64,000 bases of DNA from Salvelinus alpinus (GCF_045679555.1 NC_092122.1:8937284-9001283), one strand, 5' to 3'; counted from the first letter of the stretch, positions 39,556-54,377 are shown. Made by a program: numbers and translations. The notes: generated from the sequence alone by a model not told the origin.

Positions 39556-40583
39556 TTGACAAGGCCATTCCAAGACATTTAAATGTTTACCTTCAAACCA
39601 CTTGTGTTGCTTTAGCAGTATGCTTAGGGTCATTGTCCTGCTGGAAGGTAAACCTCCGTCCCAGTCTCAAATCTCTGCAAGACTGAAACAGGTTTCCCTC
39701 AAGAATTTCCCTGTATTTAGCGCCATCCATCATTCCTTCAATTCTGACCAGTTTCCCCAGTCCCTGCCGATGAAAAACATTCCCACAGCATGATGCTGCC
39801 ACCACCATGCTTCACTGTGGGGATGGCGTTCTCGGGGTGATGAGAGGTTTTGGGTTTGCGCCACACGTAGCATTTTCCTTGATGACCAAAAAGCTCAATT
39901 TTAGTCTCATCTGGCCAGAGTACCTTCTTCCATATGTTTCGGGAGTCTCCCTCATGCCTTTTGGCGAACACCAAACATGTTTGCTTATTTTTTCTTTAAG
40001 CAATGGCTTTTTTCTGGGCACTCTTCTGTGAAGCCCAGCTCTGTGGAGTGTACGACTTAAAGTGGTCCTATGGACAGATACTCCAATCTCCACTGTGGAG
40101 CTTTGCAGCTCCTTCAGGGTTATCTTTGATCTCTTTGTTGCCTCTCTGATTAATGCCCTCCTTGCCTGGTCCATGAGTTTTGGTGGGCGGCCCTCTCTTG
40201 GCAGGTATGTTGTGGTGCCAAATTCTTTCCATTTCTTAATAATGGAATTAATGGTGCTCCGTGGGATGTTCAAAGTTTCTGATAAAAAAAATTATAACCC
40301 AACCCTGATCTGTACGTATCCACAACTTTGTCCCTGACCTGTTTGGAGAGCTCCTTGGTCTTCATGGTGCCGCTTGCTTGGTGGTGCCCCTTGCTTAGTG
40401 GTGTTGCAGACTCTGGGGCCTTTCAGAACAGGTGTATTGGTGCACCTGAGATCATGTGACACTTAGATTGCACACAGGTGGACTTTATTTAACTAATTAT
40501 GTGACTTCTAAAGGTAATTGGTTGCACCCAATCTTATTTAGGGGCTTCATAGCAAAGGGGGTGAATACTTCTGCAAGGCACTG
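39556..40583 (-). pseudogene. Tc1 element, 5' part with broken transposase
   Basis: The 5' inverted repeat end is CAGTGCCTTGCAGAAGTATT reading from 40583 on the minus strand, next to a TA at 40584-40585. Transposase start at 40365 (MKTKELSKQVRDKVVD), then frame breaks around 40290, 39960 and 39800. Blocks seen: STINSIIKKWKEFGTT (HTH), [11 protein letters not shown] (first Asp), [14 protein letters not shown] (second Asp). After the segment encoding the SQS of [10 protein letters not shown] the sequence switches to arm A of element X at 39555, so the part with the catalytic Glu is absent. The 3' part of a Tc1 of this family lies at 42383-42733 on the + strand. Confidence 0.8.
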
Positions 40584-40585
40584 TA

Positions 40586-40670
40586 CACACAGATCCACAC
40601 TCACAGAAACGTACACACAGAGATCCACCCTCGCATGCATACACACTTGCAGAAACGTGCACACACACAA
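40586..40670. repeat. Minisatellite flank in reverse orientation
   Basis: On the minus strand this reads ACGTTTCTGTGAGTGTGGAT CTGTGTGT repeats. The same units in + orientation lie at 42736-42776 and 43021-43215, on the other side of the split Tc1 element. Confidence 0.75.
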
Positions 40671-41212
40671 AATTGATCTGTTGTCCCAAATACAAAGCTA
40701 GTCGTGAGTGATTGTAATTTGAAATTGCATGAGGATCAATGTGCAGCAGTATTAAGCTGATTAGCCATCGGGCTGGAATGGGTTGCAGGGTCCTAATGGA
40801 ATTCTACTGGGAGACCAGGCTCAATGAAAACCAAGGCTAAATCAATACACACTGGTCTGAAATGATACCACTCATTATTGGTGCCATAAACACTAATACA
40901 ATATACCGGACCAACTCATTCCAATGGTAGGACTGAATGATCTGACTACAATATCCTGTAAAGCACCAATACAACATCAGCTTTAAGCACAAAAGGAACA
41001 ATACAGTATATATCATCAGCCATTGTAATTGTGTATTGAGTGGTGGTGGCCTGGACGTAATGATGCTGAATAATAGGGTTTAATACTACATTCATTCTCT
41101 CTGCAGAGGAGTGTTTCCACCAGTTGGAGGCAAAGTCACTTGGAGAGTATGGACCACGCTTTGGCTAACTCCTCACACAATCATGGACGATGCATCGCTA
41201 TAAAGCAACATA
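40671..41212. other. Segment inside the inverted interval: no feature
   Basis: No recognised gene or repeat. If the inversion reading is right, this intronic piece is now reversed relative to its original orientation. Confidence 0.45.
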
Positions 41213-41220
41213 GCACACAC

Positions 41221-42382
41221 TAGGGCTGATCCCGATTAGTTGACTGGTCGATTGTTTTGTCGTTAGGCTGTTGGTCGACCGAGATTGTTTGTCGAGCAGT
41301 AACAAACAAATAAATAAATAAATATATATGCGCCCATCTCAGTGAACTAATCCATTGCGGAGGCCTAGAAAAAGACAACTTATGTTTGATCCAAACATGC
41401 AGCGCCTCCAGAGGCCAAATGGAGCTCATCGCCATCCGCCTCCCAAATGGTGTAACAATACGGAGCGCTATGCATAGCTCCGCATTGACACGATTTGTTG
41501 ACGGTTGGAGGGGGTGGTACATCCTGTATGAACACAAACACACTTCCTTCACAACAGGTCTGCACTGCTCTGCGAAGCGCAAGAAGTATGAATGCCCTGA
41601 CTTCTGCTGAGGCCATATCACTGTAAATGCTGCATGGCCAATGCAGATGTCTGGAATGACCATGCGCCCAGATGCACAATGCACTTCTCTCTCCAGAATG
41701 CACTCTCCTGCCAATTTGTGCATATTCATTGTTTCATAACTTCATTGTGTGAATTGTTTGCGTTTGATTGTTGGCGTATATCACTTCCCCATTACATATC
41801 ACCAGTAATATGTGTATTAAATTACATACCATTTCTAATCTACAATGTTTGTTAGTTTGATTATGATCATTTATTTTAATGCATTCAATATTATTATTGC
41901 AGTCTTCCCGTTCTCAATGTCGGAGTGGACACATTATTTGCAGAGTGCAAATTTGCTACACTTTGTTTATTTCATTCCATTTACGAGTTGACAATTTAGT
42001 CATTGTCTTTGTGTTTGCAGCGCTCCTGTCAATGTTGAGTAAGGATGTGAACGCATAGAAGTAGGCCTATAGGCTACCTGGCCTGCACGCAAATGTACGC
42101 ATAGAAATGTGCCCATTTGAGGATCTGATCGTTTTTTCTGATTTTAACGCACCACCACTAATGAGCTGTGGAACTTCTCAAAGTAATGTTTTCTTCACAT
42201 CAAAATAGCAAGCAAACAAAGTCTGCTTTTACATCCATTGAGAATGACAATAGTTCCTCAATGTATTTGAAAAATCTTTCCAACTCTCCCTCTTTTGATA
42301 ACCACTCAGTGTGGAAGGGAAACATGTCATGCTCTGATCCAATGGAAACGTCCTAAATTAGGCCTACCTTATGACTTCCCAT
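41221..42382 (+). mobile_element. Non-autonomous hAT element X, half 2 (inverted) plus arm B
   Basis: Starts TAGGGCTGATCCCGATTAGT at 41221, with GCACACAC just before it. Body 41221-42018, then arm B (42019-42382). See half 1 at 38297-39555 for how the halves fit. Open frames here (about 41220-41730, minus strand) show no transposase motifs. Confidence 0.75.
42019..42382. repeat. Inverted repeat arm B (364 bp)
   Basis: Starts AGCGCTCCTGTCAATGTTGA and ends TTATGACTTCCC/ATC. It is followed directly by the 3' part of a Tc1 element, the mirror of the arm A/Tc1 junction at 39555. Confidence 0.9.
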
Positions 42383-42733
42383 CGAACTTGAAGGAGCTGG
42401 AGCAGTTTTGCCTTGAAGAATGCGCAAAAATCCCAGTGGCTAGATGTGCCAAGCTTATAGAGACATACCCCAAAAGACTTGCAGCTGTAATTGCTGCAAA
42501 AGGTGGCTCTACAAAGTATTGACTTTGGGGGGGGGTGAGTAGTTATGCACGCTCAAGTTCAGTTTGTCATTTCTTGTTTGTTTCACAAGAAAAATTATTT
42601 TACATCTTGAAAGTGGTAGGCATGTTGTGTAAATCTTATAATACAAACCCCCCAAAAATACATTTTAATTCCAGGTTGTAAGGCAACAAAATAGGAAAAA
42701 TGGCAAGGGGGTGAATACTTTCGCAAGCCATTG
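42383..42733 (+). pseudogene. Tc1 element, 3' part with transposase C-terminus
   Basis: Begins inside the transposase (LKELEQFCLEECAKIP..., IAAKGGSTKY, stop at about 42520-42522) and runs to an inverted-repeat end GGGTGAATACTTTCGCAAGC/CATTG at 42733, followed by TA (42734-42735). It matches the family of the 5' part at 39556-40583 but on the opposite strand. Confidence 0.85.
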
Positions 42734-42780
42734 TATGTGTGTTTACGTTTCTGTGAGTGTGGATCTCTGTGTGTGTTCGC

Positions 42781-43018
42781 TACCGTTCAAAAGTTTGGGA
42801 TCACTTAGAAATGTCCTTGTTTTTGAAAGAAAAGCACTTTTTTTCATCCATTTTTAAAATAACATCAATTGATCAGAAATACAGTGTAGACATTGTTAAT
42901 GTTGTAAATGACTATTGTAGCTGGAAACGGCAGATATTTTTTGAAATATCTACATAGGCGTACAGAGGCCTGTTATCAACAACCATCACTCCTGTATTCC
43001 AATGGCATGTTGTGTTAG
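42781..43018. mobile_element. Tc1-like element end fragment
   Basis: Starts TACCGTTCAAAAGTTTGGGA then TCACTTAGAAATGTCC, a familiar fish Tc1-like inverted-repeat end. It stops before any coding and is followed by GT-rich minisatellite. Confidence 0.65.
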
Positions 43019-43215
43019 CTAGTCCATTACTGTGAGTGTGGATCTCTGTGTGTGTACATTACTGTGAGTGTGGATCTGTGTGTGTGTGTGTACATTACTG
43101 TGTGTGTGTACATTACTGTGTGTGTGTACATTACTGTGAGTGTGGAGCTCTGTGTATGCGTGTACATTTCTGTGAGTGTGGATCTGTGTGTGTGTATGTT
43201 TCTGTGAGTGTGCAT
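43019..43215. repeat. GT-rich minisatellite
   Basis: Variable units built from TACATTACTGTGAGTGTGGA and TCTGTGTGTGTG. Related units flank both ends of the split Tc1 element. Confidence 0.85.
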
Positions 43216-44392
43216 GCATGAGCCCTGTATCAGGTAATACCAGACAGTGTGGTGCTGGCAAGATGAATTGCCGTGAGAACAGGGAGATAAGAGAGCTGCC
43301 TTGTAGCTCCACTGGTCTACACACTGCATCTGTAATGGAGAGACTGTCCTGGACAGAGAGAGCGAGAGAGAGATGCAGTGATATAGATTGCGAGATAAGG
43401 CAGGGGTTGGCATTGGGCCTCACGTGTTGCACAGGACGTTGTGCAGACAGCTGTGTGTGTGTGTGGGTGGGTGTGTGTGTGTTTCTCACAGTGTGTTTGT
43501 GTGCCCATTATGACTCTTATCTTCTCTTATCCCAGTTCATCAGGGTCATTCAATATAAACCATCTTCCAGTTCAGTTACAACAGACATATCAAAACAACA
43601 GATTTGAAGCTGTTTACAAAGCAGATTCATGCCAGTTTATTCCGTAAATAGAGACTGGGATAAAGAATGTGTCCGCAGCAGAGAAGGACAAGGACATAGA
43701 GGGGGAGAGGGAAGGGAGAGCTTGCAGCCTACAAATAGGATGAGTGCTATGGCATTATATAACATAGATATAGAGGTGTTGGGTTGGTGTGTGCCTGCCT
43801 GTATGCGTACATGCTGTAGTGTGGGTGTGTGTGTGTGATCTCCATGTGAGTGTTGCAGAGTCAGGGTTGGAGTAATGGTAATGACTTGACAGAGCCCTGT
43901 GCTGCTGTATGGTTCAGAAAGTGCTAACCTCATTGTCTATCCCCCCACCCCCCCCACCCAGCCAGTGGACGCATTATGCTGCTGTATTGCTGTGCTATAA
44001 TAAAAGTCTGGCAGAGAGCGAGAAGCTGTGTCATACTCACCATAATGACCCTTCAGTCTCCTCTGCTTGTGTGTTTGTAGAGCTCGGTTTTCAGGGAAGA
44101 TCCCTTAAGTGAGAGACCACACAACACACACACACACACACTGGTGGCTCTGCTCTGATCGTTCACCTGGTTAGACATGAGAGACAGTCAGAGCTCTGTG
44201 GCTTAGTCAGTCAGTCGTCTGGGAGCGGTTTAGTGACTTAGCTAGGGCCTTTAATCGACAAACCAATGACTCGGCTCGGAACAGGAGAGGCTGGGCTGTG
44301 CAGTGTGCATGCATGATTTAGGCATGTTTGTGTGAGCGAGTGTTTGATAGTGTGAGATTCAAGATGACGTTTCTGGTGTGGGAGTGAATGCA
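43216..44392. other. Intron 1: no feature seen
   Basis: No recognised exon or transposon end; short GT runs near 43451-43485 and 43821-43839. Confidence 0.45.
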
Positions 44393-44892
44393 CACTGAGT
44401 ATACCAAACAGGAACACCTTCCTAATATTGAGTTGGTCCCCCCCTTTGCCCTCAGAACAGCCTCAATTCGTCGGGGCATGGACTCTACAAGGTTCCCGAA
44501 AGTGTTCCACAGGGATGCTGGCCCTGCTGACTCCAATCTTTCCCACAGTTGTGTCCAAGTTGACTGGATGTCCTTAAGGTGGTGGACCATGAAAAAACGT
44601 GAAATCCAGCAGCGTTGCCGTTCTTGACACAAAACCGATACGCCTGGCACCTACTACCATACCCTGTTCAAAGGCACTTAAATATTTTGTCTGGCCCATT
44701 CACCCTCTGAATGGCACACATACACAATCCATGTCACAATTGTATTGAGGCTTAAAAATCCTTCATTAACCTGTCTCCTCCCCTTCATCTACAGTGATGG
44801 AAGTGGATTTAACAAGTGACATCAATAAGGGATCATAGGTTTCACCTGGTCAGTCTGTCATGGATTGTTCTTGATGTTTTGTACACTCGGTG
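44393..44892. mobile_element. Tc1/mariner-type MITE, about 500 bp
   Basis: Ends CACTGAGTATACC and the reverse-complement-like GTTTTGTACACTCGGTG, with TA after the right end (44893-44894). The body (CCTCAGAACAGCCTCAATTC, GGGGCATGGACTCTACAAGG) is a common salmonid/teleost non-autonomous repeat. No coding. Confidence 0.75.
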
Positions 44893-45527
44893 TATCACTG
44901 GAATTTATTCAGGGAATATACAGGAAACAGAATTTATCGTGGTGTTTGGTTGAAGCTGTGAGTGCTGCTACACAGCAGGCATTGGGCTGATGGATACTAA
45001 AGGTGTTTGCTGGTCTGGGGTTTGTGCAGGCTGCTTCTGCTTTGATGATGCCAGGGAATGTCATCCTAAAGACACGGTCCAGTCTGCTGCTCACTAACTA
45101 GCCATAAGCCACTGCACCCTCTGCGCCATCTTATGTCACAGTCGCTGAAACATGCTAATGCATTTTCTCTCTGTCCCCAATACTCACCGGCCTCTCCAGC
45201 GTATCTCTTCTCCTTCACTACCACTGATACATATAAGATCTGGATAGATTGATCATGTATTGCTTATACCTATCAAATGTTGTCTGATCAGTGGTCGTGA
45301 AGGAAAGGAAGCTGTTTGAGACTATTGGGACTTGCCAGGTTTTTTTGCCACAATGCCATGTTCTGTTTTGATGTGTCCGACTACGTTTCATGTTCATGCT
45401 TGTCTCATTCATCATGCTTTAATCATTGATTCATTTAGCTTTTGTGTGCTTTTTTTGCGTTTGGTTTGACATGGGCTGTTTTTTGTTTGTTTCCTCTGTC
45501 CCTTTTTTGTATGTGCCTCCACCATAG
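44893..45527. other. Intron 1, last part
   Basis: No repeat recognised. Ends with a pyrimidine-rich tract and the acceptor CCTCCACCATAG at 45527. Confidence 0.55.
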
Positions 45528-45587
45528 CTTTGTACCAATGGCTAGAGGCTGACCGCCAAGGCAAGGACCCCGATACAGCAGCCACAG
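45528..45587 (+). CDS. dennd5b: DENND5-family gene, 60-base cassette exon (exon 2)
   Basis: Bounded by acceptor CCTCCACCATAG and donor CAG|GTAAAC. It is 60 bases, begins and ends in phase 1, and adds 20 residues: ALYQWLEADRQGKDPDTAAT. Exon 1 joined directly to exon 3 gives [17 protein letters not shown], like the short DENND5B form. With this exon the protein gains an acidic/polar insert between the N-terminus and the first DENN segment. DENND5A carries a related insert at the same site (ALCQ... start, as I recall), which supports this as a true exon. It is likely alternatively spliced; that is inference from phase and length. It lies about 42 kb from exon 1 and 10 kb from exon 3. Confidence 0.75.
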
Positions 45588-46686
<1,099 letters not shown>

Positions 46687-46802
46687 CCCTCTAGAGGACA
46701 GAGGTTATCCAGCTGTGACCTTTTCTCTAGTCTCTACATGACAGAGTGGTAGAGTTTACCAACGCTGCCAAAATGTCAACTTCCATTTTCATTATTCATC
46801 TC

Positions 46803-46804
<2 letters not shown>

Positions 46805-46847
<43 letters not shown>
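46805..46847. repeat. (CA)n microsatellite
   Basis: About 21 CA units. Confidence 0.97.
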
Positions 46848-46850
<3 letters not shown>

Positions 46851-47895
46851 TGCCTAAAGCGTTAACCAAATCCCTAGCTCACGTCAGCCATGAATATCCA
46901 TCAAAGCAGTGCAGGTTAAGGCTTGTCTAACATCTCTACTCTTCCATCTCCTTACATTAACCTCGCTGTGTGTCCCCATCTCGCCCCATTGCTCCCCCAC
47001 ACTCTCCACTTTTCCAGCTTTCTCCCCTGCTGCTGGCTCCCTGCCACTGGTTCTTTCTGCTCCCCCCTTGCTTGTGTTTGACCTCTCGGACTCCTGCTGC
47101 TGGTTTGTGCCCTGCAATCATCCTCACAACATCTCACCCTTGGACTGTGCGTGCGTGCAACCTCACCCTAACGCTCTTTTGATCTAAAGAGGTTTGATTT
47201 CCTACCATTTCCAGCCCTCGCACTCCGGTGACGAACTGTGTGTGTCTGTAATTTCGTTGTTTACTAGTATAGGAGGAGATTGCCATGGTAACTGTCCGTG
47301 AGATTGTCCCACTACTACAGCAAACTAAATCAACAACATGTACATCTTGTGTTGGAAACACTGTAACCTTCCAACCGTTCTTACTAATGGTGATAGACTA
47401 TTCATCTTACTATCTCTGCAAAACACACTACATTGATCTGAGATAGTTGCATTCGCCATGAAACAATCATTGTGTCACGTTACAAACGATCACTCTGCTC
47501 CTCCCTCCGTTCTCCTCATCCTTCCACGACCCTCTGACCTCGCTCGCATCATCAAAAGGCGCGGAAACGGTCATCATGATCGACACGACCCCGGCCCATC
47601 TAACGGTTCTTTTCACTTATCTGAAATCAATGGGGGTTGGTCTTCCTGTTGTTGCTGTAGTATTGGAGACCTGGTTACCCACAGCTAAATAACTAGTGTG
47701 CCTGGATTAGCACTCAGATTTAATGGCCCACTCTGAGACTTCTTAGTATACAGAGTTAAATTCTCCATTGGAAGCAACAGTCAATAGTTGGACAATCATG
47801 ATCATGGTTAGTTTTGGTATTTAACTCTGACAAAGAGACAATGTCTGTTGTAACTAGGTCATGTGATTCCATGCTAGGAAGATACAGAGAAGGCA
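46848..47895. other. Intron 2: no feature seen
   Basis: No exon or transposon end recognised. Confidence 0.5.
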
Positions 47896-48660
47896 CACAG
47901 TAGTAGGGTTGCATATTCAGAGGTGGAAACTCTCCGTGGGAATTAACGGGAATATAGGTGAATTAATATTAATACCATTTAAATGTAGATGTTTTTTGCA
48001 TTGGATATATTTACTATATCATATGGAGACAGAAACATAAACCTTTTTACCTTGTCATAAGTAGACATAATTGCAAATGATTAAATCCTTCCAGTAGAAA
48101 AAAAACAAAACAATTTAGTTACAAATTCAACTTTAATTAAATGAGTTGACTCTTCACATGGGATGATTTCACTGAACAAAAGAAAGGGAATATTGAATGA
48201 TTCCCAATGATCCATCGCATCTCCCAAAAACGTTTTCAACATACATCGGTAAAATTATAGTCTAGAAGCTAAAGCTTTGGTTGTCTTCCTCTCAGGCTTC
48301 CATGTCTTCTACCTGGACCTCCTCAATGTCCACCTCTTGAACATCAGACTCTGAGGCCTAATCTTTTTTTAATGTATTTAATATCTGAAAAATACAATAT
48401 ACAGGCAGTGAAGCCACTAAGCGACTACACCACACCAGTCATCCAACAGACTCCCATTCAGAGCGACAAACCGAAGCATCCAGGGTCAAACGCCCTGCTC
48501 AAGGGCACTTCGACAGATCTCCCACCAGGCCCCAAAAAACAGGAACCCGAACCCTCCAAGACCCCCTCCCCCAAGAAAGAAAAAAAAAATATTCTATTAA
48601 TTCCATTCCCTACCCCCAAATGCACCAACAACCAAGAAAATGAACTAAAGAGGAAAAAGA

Positions 48661-50249
48661 CTAAAAGAAAACAGCAAACAAGGCCTCATCTTCACTGTCC
48701 CTTTCCAGCCTTGTTGAGGATGGCTCGTTGTCAGGCTCAAAAAGCCCAAAATTTGCCCGGATGGCCACCAATTTTTCAACCATTGTATTGGTCAGCCTGT
48801 TGTGTGCTTTGGTGTGTGTGTGTGTGTTCCCAAACAAGGCCCATTTCCGCTCTGATGCAGCTGATGTTGGTGTGATTTGGAGGATGATTGAGGCAACAGG
48901 GGAAAGCGCCTCAGATCCACAAAGTCCCTTCCACCAGGTGGCTGATGAGATATGTTGGCACGACTGCCATATTGCATCTCCATCCCAAAGCCCTTGCTTG
49001 GAAGTGTACTTCGCCAGACTGCCAAGAACCTTGCCCTCATCCAGGCCAAGGTGTTGAGACATGGTAGGGATGACACCATAAGCCTTGTTGATCTCTGCAC
49101 CAGGCAGGATGCTCTTGCCAGCATACTTGGGGTCCAACATGTACGCTGCGGCGTGTATGGGCTTCAGGCAGAAGTCTTCACGCTCTTTGATGTATTTCAG
49201 AACTGCAGTTTCCTCTGCTTGGAGCAGCAGTGAAGTGGGCAGGGCAGTACAGATTTCTTCTCTTACAGCTGCAAGCGGAGTCTGAACATCAGACAGGGTG
49301 GTATTGTCTCCCTCAATTCGTACAATGGCTACTGTTATTGGTTTCAGGCTGCTTACCACTCTCTCCCAAAATACATAATCCAGGAGGATCCTCTTGATTG
49401 GGGTGTCCATATCGGCAGATTGTGATATGGCCTTTTCTTGGAGAAACTCCTTCCCCTCCAGGATACTGTCAAACATGATGACAACACCACCCCAACGGGT
49501 GTTGCTGGGCAGCTTCAATGTGGTGCTCTTATTCTTCTCACTTTGCTTGGTGAGGTAGATCGCTGCTATAATTTGATGACCCTTCACATACCTAACCATT
49601 TCCTTGGCTCTCTTGTAGAGTGTATCCATTGTTTTCAGTCCCATGATGTCCTTCAGGAGCAGATTCAATGCATGAGCAGCACAGCCAATGGGTGTGATGA
49701 GGGCAGGATTCCACTTTAGACCAAGCAGCCTTCATGTTCACAGCATTGTCTGTCATCAGTGCAAATACCTTCTGTGGTCCAAGGTTATTGATGACTGCAT
49801 TCAGCTCATCTGCAATGTAGAGACCAGTGTGTCTGTTGTCCTTTGTGTCTGTCCTATTGTATAATAAGTGGTTGAGGGGTGGAGATGATGTAGTTAATTA
49901 ATTATTCCTTGCCCACGAACATTCAACCACCTTTCAGAGATGATTCCAATACAGTCTGCTTTCTCTATGATTTGCTTGACCTTACTTGAACTCTGCAAAT
50001 GAGTAGATAAAGCATGTCTGGTTGGAGGGGTGTATGCTGGGCGAAGAAGGTTGCTTGTTGTGAGCTCTGAGGGAACTTTATGCACTTGGCCAGATGATTC
50101 TGCATCTTTGTTGCATTCTGCACATATGATTTTGCACAGTATTTGCAAATGTACACAGCTTTTCCTTCTACATTAGCTGCAGTGAAATGTCTCCACACAT
50201 CAGATAGTGCCCTTGGCATGATGAGTAAAAAAAACGAATACAATTCCAT
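48661..50249 (-). pseudogene. hAT transposase, broken
   Basis: Amino-terminal BED-type zinc finger at 50249 downward: MPRALSDVWRHFTAAN, CKYC ... HLAKC. The middle has IIEKADCIGIISERWLNVRG, then about 49890-49670 frameshifted but readable (ALMTDNA-like catalytic Asp region). A long frame follows at 48661-49668 (335 codons) with KRAKEMVRYVKGHQIIAAIY, LKLPSNTRWGG and a hAT dimerisation domain (about residues 255-310: LSPVASIILQITPTSAASER, LVAIRANF). A stop after GIIN and a frame change near 50100 make it inactive. The 335-codon frame looks like a gene on its own, but it lacks the zinc finger and first catalytic part. Confidence 0.85.
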
Positions 50250-50299
50250 GTACAGATAAATAGTTAAGCACTTAGATTAAATAACTGCTTTGTAAGATA

Positions 50300-51888
<1,589 letters not shown>

Positions 51889-51979
51889 TACATGTTTTAA
51901 AATGAAACGTATTGAAACATTTAGCAGGCTCAAGCTAAAACCCGCATGGTAGCAAAAACTAGCAAGCAGAAATTGTTAA

Positions 51980-53585
51980 CCTGTCTGGCTCCGGGGTTCC
52001 GCTAGCGGAACTCCTCCCACATTCCACTGAAAAGGCAGAGCGCGAAATTCAATTTTTTTGTTGTTGAAATATTTAACTTTCACACATTAACAATTCCAAT
52101 ACAGCAAATGAAAGATACACATCTTGTGAATCCAGCCAACATGTCTGATTTTTAAAATGTTTTACAGCGAAAACACCACGTATATTTATGTTAGCTCACC
52201 ACCAAATACAAAAAAGGACAGACATTTTTCACAGCACAGGTAGCATGCACAAAACCAACATAACTAACCAAGATCCAACCAAACTAACCAAGAAACAACT
52301 TCATCAGATGACAGTCCTATAACATGTTACACAATAAATCTATGTTTTGTTCGAAAAATGTGCATATTTGAGGTATAAATCAGTTTTACATTGCAGCTAC
52401 CATCACAGCTACCGTCAAAATAGCACCGAAGCAGCCAGAGTAATTATAGAGACCAACGTGAAATACCTAAATACACGACATGAAACATTTCTGAAAAATC
52501 GATGGTGTACAGCAAATTAAAGACAAACATCTTGTGAATCCAGCCAATATTTCCGATTTTTTAAAAGTGTTTTACAGCGAAAACACAATATAGCATTATA
52601 TTAGCTAACTACAATAGCCTACCACACTATCGCATTCATTCATCAAGGCACGTTAGCGATAGCAATAGGCATGTTAGCGATAGCGAATAAACCAGCAAAA
52701 TATATTAATTTTCACTAGTTCTTAATGCAATCGCCGTGTTAGAATTCTAAAAATAACTTCATTACGACATCCAGCTTAGTTATAGCAAGAGAGTGCCCAA
52801 AATCTGGGCGCAAACTACTAGTTCACATGTTCGACAGATATATGAAATAGCATCATAAAATGGGTCCTACTTTTGATGATCTTCCATCAGAATGTTGTAC
52901 AAGGGGTCCTTTGTCCAGAACAATCGTTGTTTGGTTTTAGAACGTCCTCTTCTCCAGTCAATTAGCACGGAAAGCTAGCAAAGTGGCGTGAAGCTCTCCT
53001 TCCTGAACAAAGGCACACAACGCAACACGCCTAACGTCCCGAAAAAATTTCAATAATCTAATAAAACTATATTGAAAAAACATACTTCACGATGATATTG
53101 TCACATTTATCAAATAAAATCAAAGCCGGAGATATTAGTCGTCTATAACGACAGCTTTACAGAAGGCAATACCAGGTCCCTTCTCGCGCGTTCCAGGAAA
53201 CAGGAAATGGGTGTCACGTCATGCCAAGAGCTTTTATTCCACCTCAGATCAAGATAAACACTCAATTTCTTCTCTCACTCCCTATTGACATCTAGTGGAA
53301 GGTGTATGACGTGCATGTATACTAATATATATCAAGCCCATTTATAGGCAGGCCCTAGAACAGAGCATCGATTTCAGATTTTCCACTTCCTGTCAGGAAG
53401 TTTGCTGCAAAATGAGTTCTGTTTTACTCACAGATATAATTCAAACGGTTTTAGAAACTAGAGTGTTTTCTATCCAATAGTAATAATAATATGCATATTG
53501 TACGAGCAAGAATTGAGTACGAGGCCGTTTAAATTGGGCACGATTTTCCCCCAAAGTGAAAATAGCGCCCTCTGTCCTCAACAGG
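51980..53585. mobile_element. TTAA-flanked DNA transposon, non-coding
   Basis: TTAA at 51976-51979 and 53586-53589. Ends CCTGTCTGGCTCCGGGGTTC and, reverse complement of the right end, CCTGTTGAGGACAGAGGGCG, sharing CCTGT. The body has an imperfect roughly 80-bp direct repeat (about 52091-52180 and 52508-52588, both with CATCTTGTGAATCCAGCCAA). No transposase frame. TTAA sites and CC start suggest a piggyBac-mobilised element, by inference. It sits about 90 bp from the Tc1 element inside the hAT element. Confidence 0.7.
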
Positions 53586-53951
53586 TTAACAAGTTTGAAA
53601 TGATTTAAACACACTTTGCTGTAGGCTACTATTTACTAGTTAACAAAAAACCATGTATGTCATATAAAATATATTCACCCCACCCAGTATTGTAAAGAAA
53701 ACTTACCAGAAAGCATGTAGTCCTTGACTCAGACAGTGTAGTAGTGTGGGCTCAATAGCATCTCATTAGTGTGCAAGATATTGAGAATCAGCTGTACATG
53801 TGATTGAAAGTGTGCACTGCACATGTGATGGAAGAATGCACTGTGCATGCTTTTTTGATGAATTTAAGCAAAATCCCTGGGCTTAACTTCTCATGGAAAA
53901 TGTCAGGAATTTACTGTAAAGTTTCTGACCCTTTGCAACCCTACACGGTAG

Positions 53952-54377
53952 TGAAGGAAATGGATAAGACTCAGATTGCACACATCTTATTACTGCTTAG
54001 CTAAGCTAAGCTAATGACACGGTCCCAGCTGCTCCTTGCTCAGGGGACCTGTTGTAGTCTGCAGTTGTCTGACACATGAGTCAACATGGTCCTGCTTATA
54101 CTCCATTAGACACGCTGCTGCTGCACCATTAGATACAAACTGTTACTTGTGTAGCTTTTAGTAGCCTAGCATCAAGGCTGGGGCTTCATGATGATGTAGA
54201 TGTGTTGTTCATTACACCTTGCTGTTTTCCACATGAGGTTAGCAAAGTGAGTGGAACCAGAACAAGGAAGGCTGCCGGCAAGGGGAAATATTTATTGTTT
54301 TGTGTGGGTGGGAGAGTGGAGAGCTTCATAGCGCAGGTGCTGACAGATAGGAATTTCACCTATGAGAGATCCCAGAT
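53952..54377. other. Intron 2: no feature seen
   Basis: No exon or repeat recognised. Confidence 0.45.

Noticed and set aside
39218..42356. Pair of identical 62-codon frames as a duplicated gene
   Set aside because: They are the same open stretch in the two inverted-repeat arms of a non-autonomous hAT element, without any recognised domain.
48661..49668. 335-codon minus-strand frame as a host gene
   Set aside because: It is the C-terminal part of a hAT transposase inside an element with TIRs and a target duplication.
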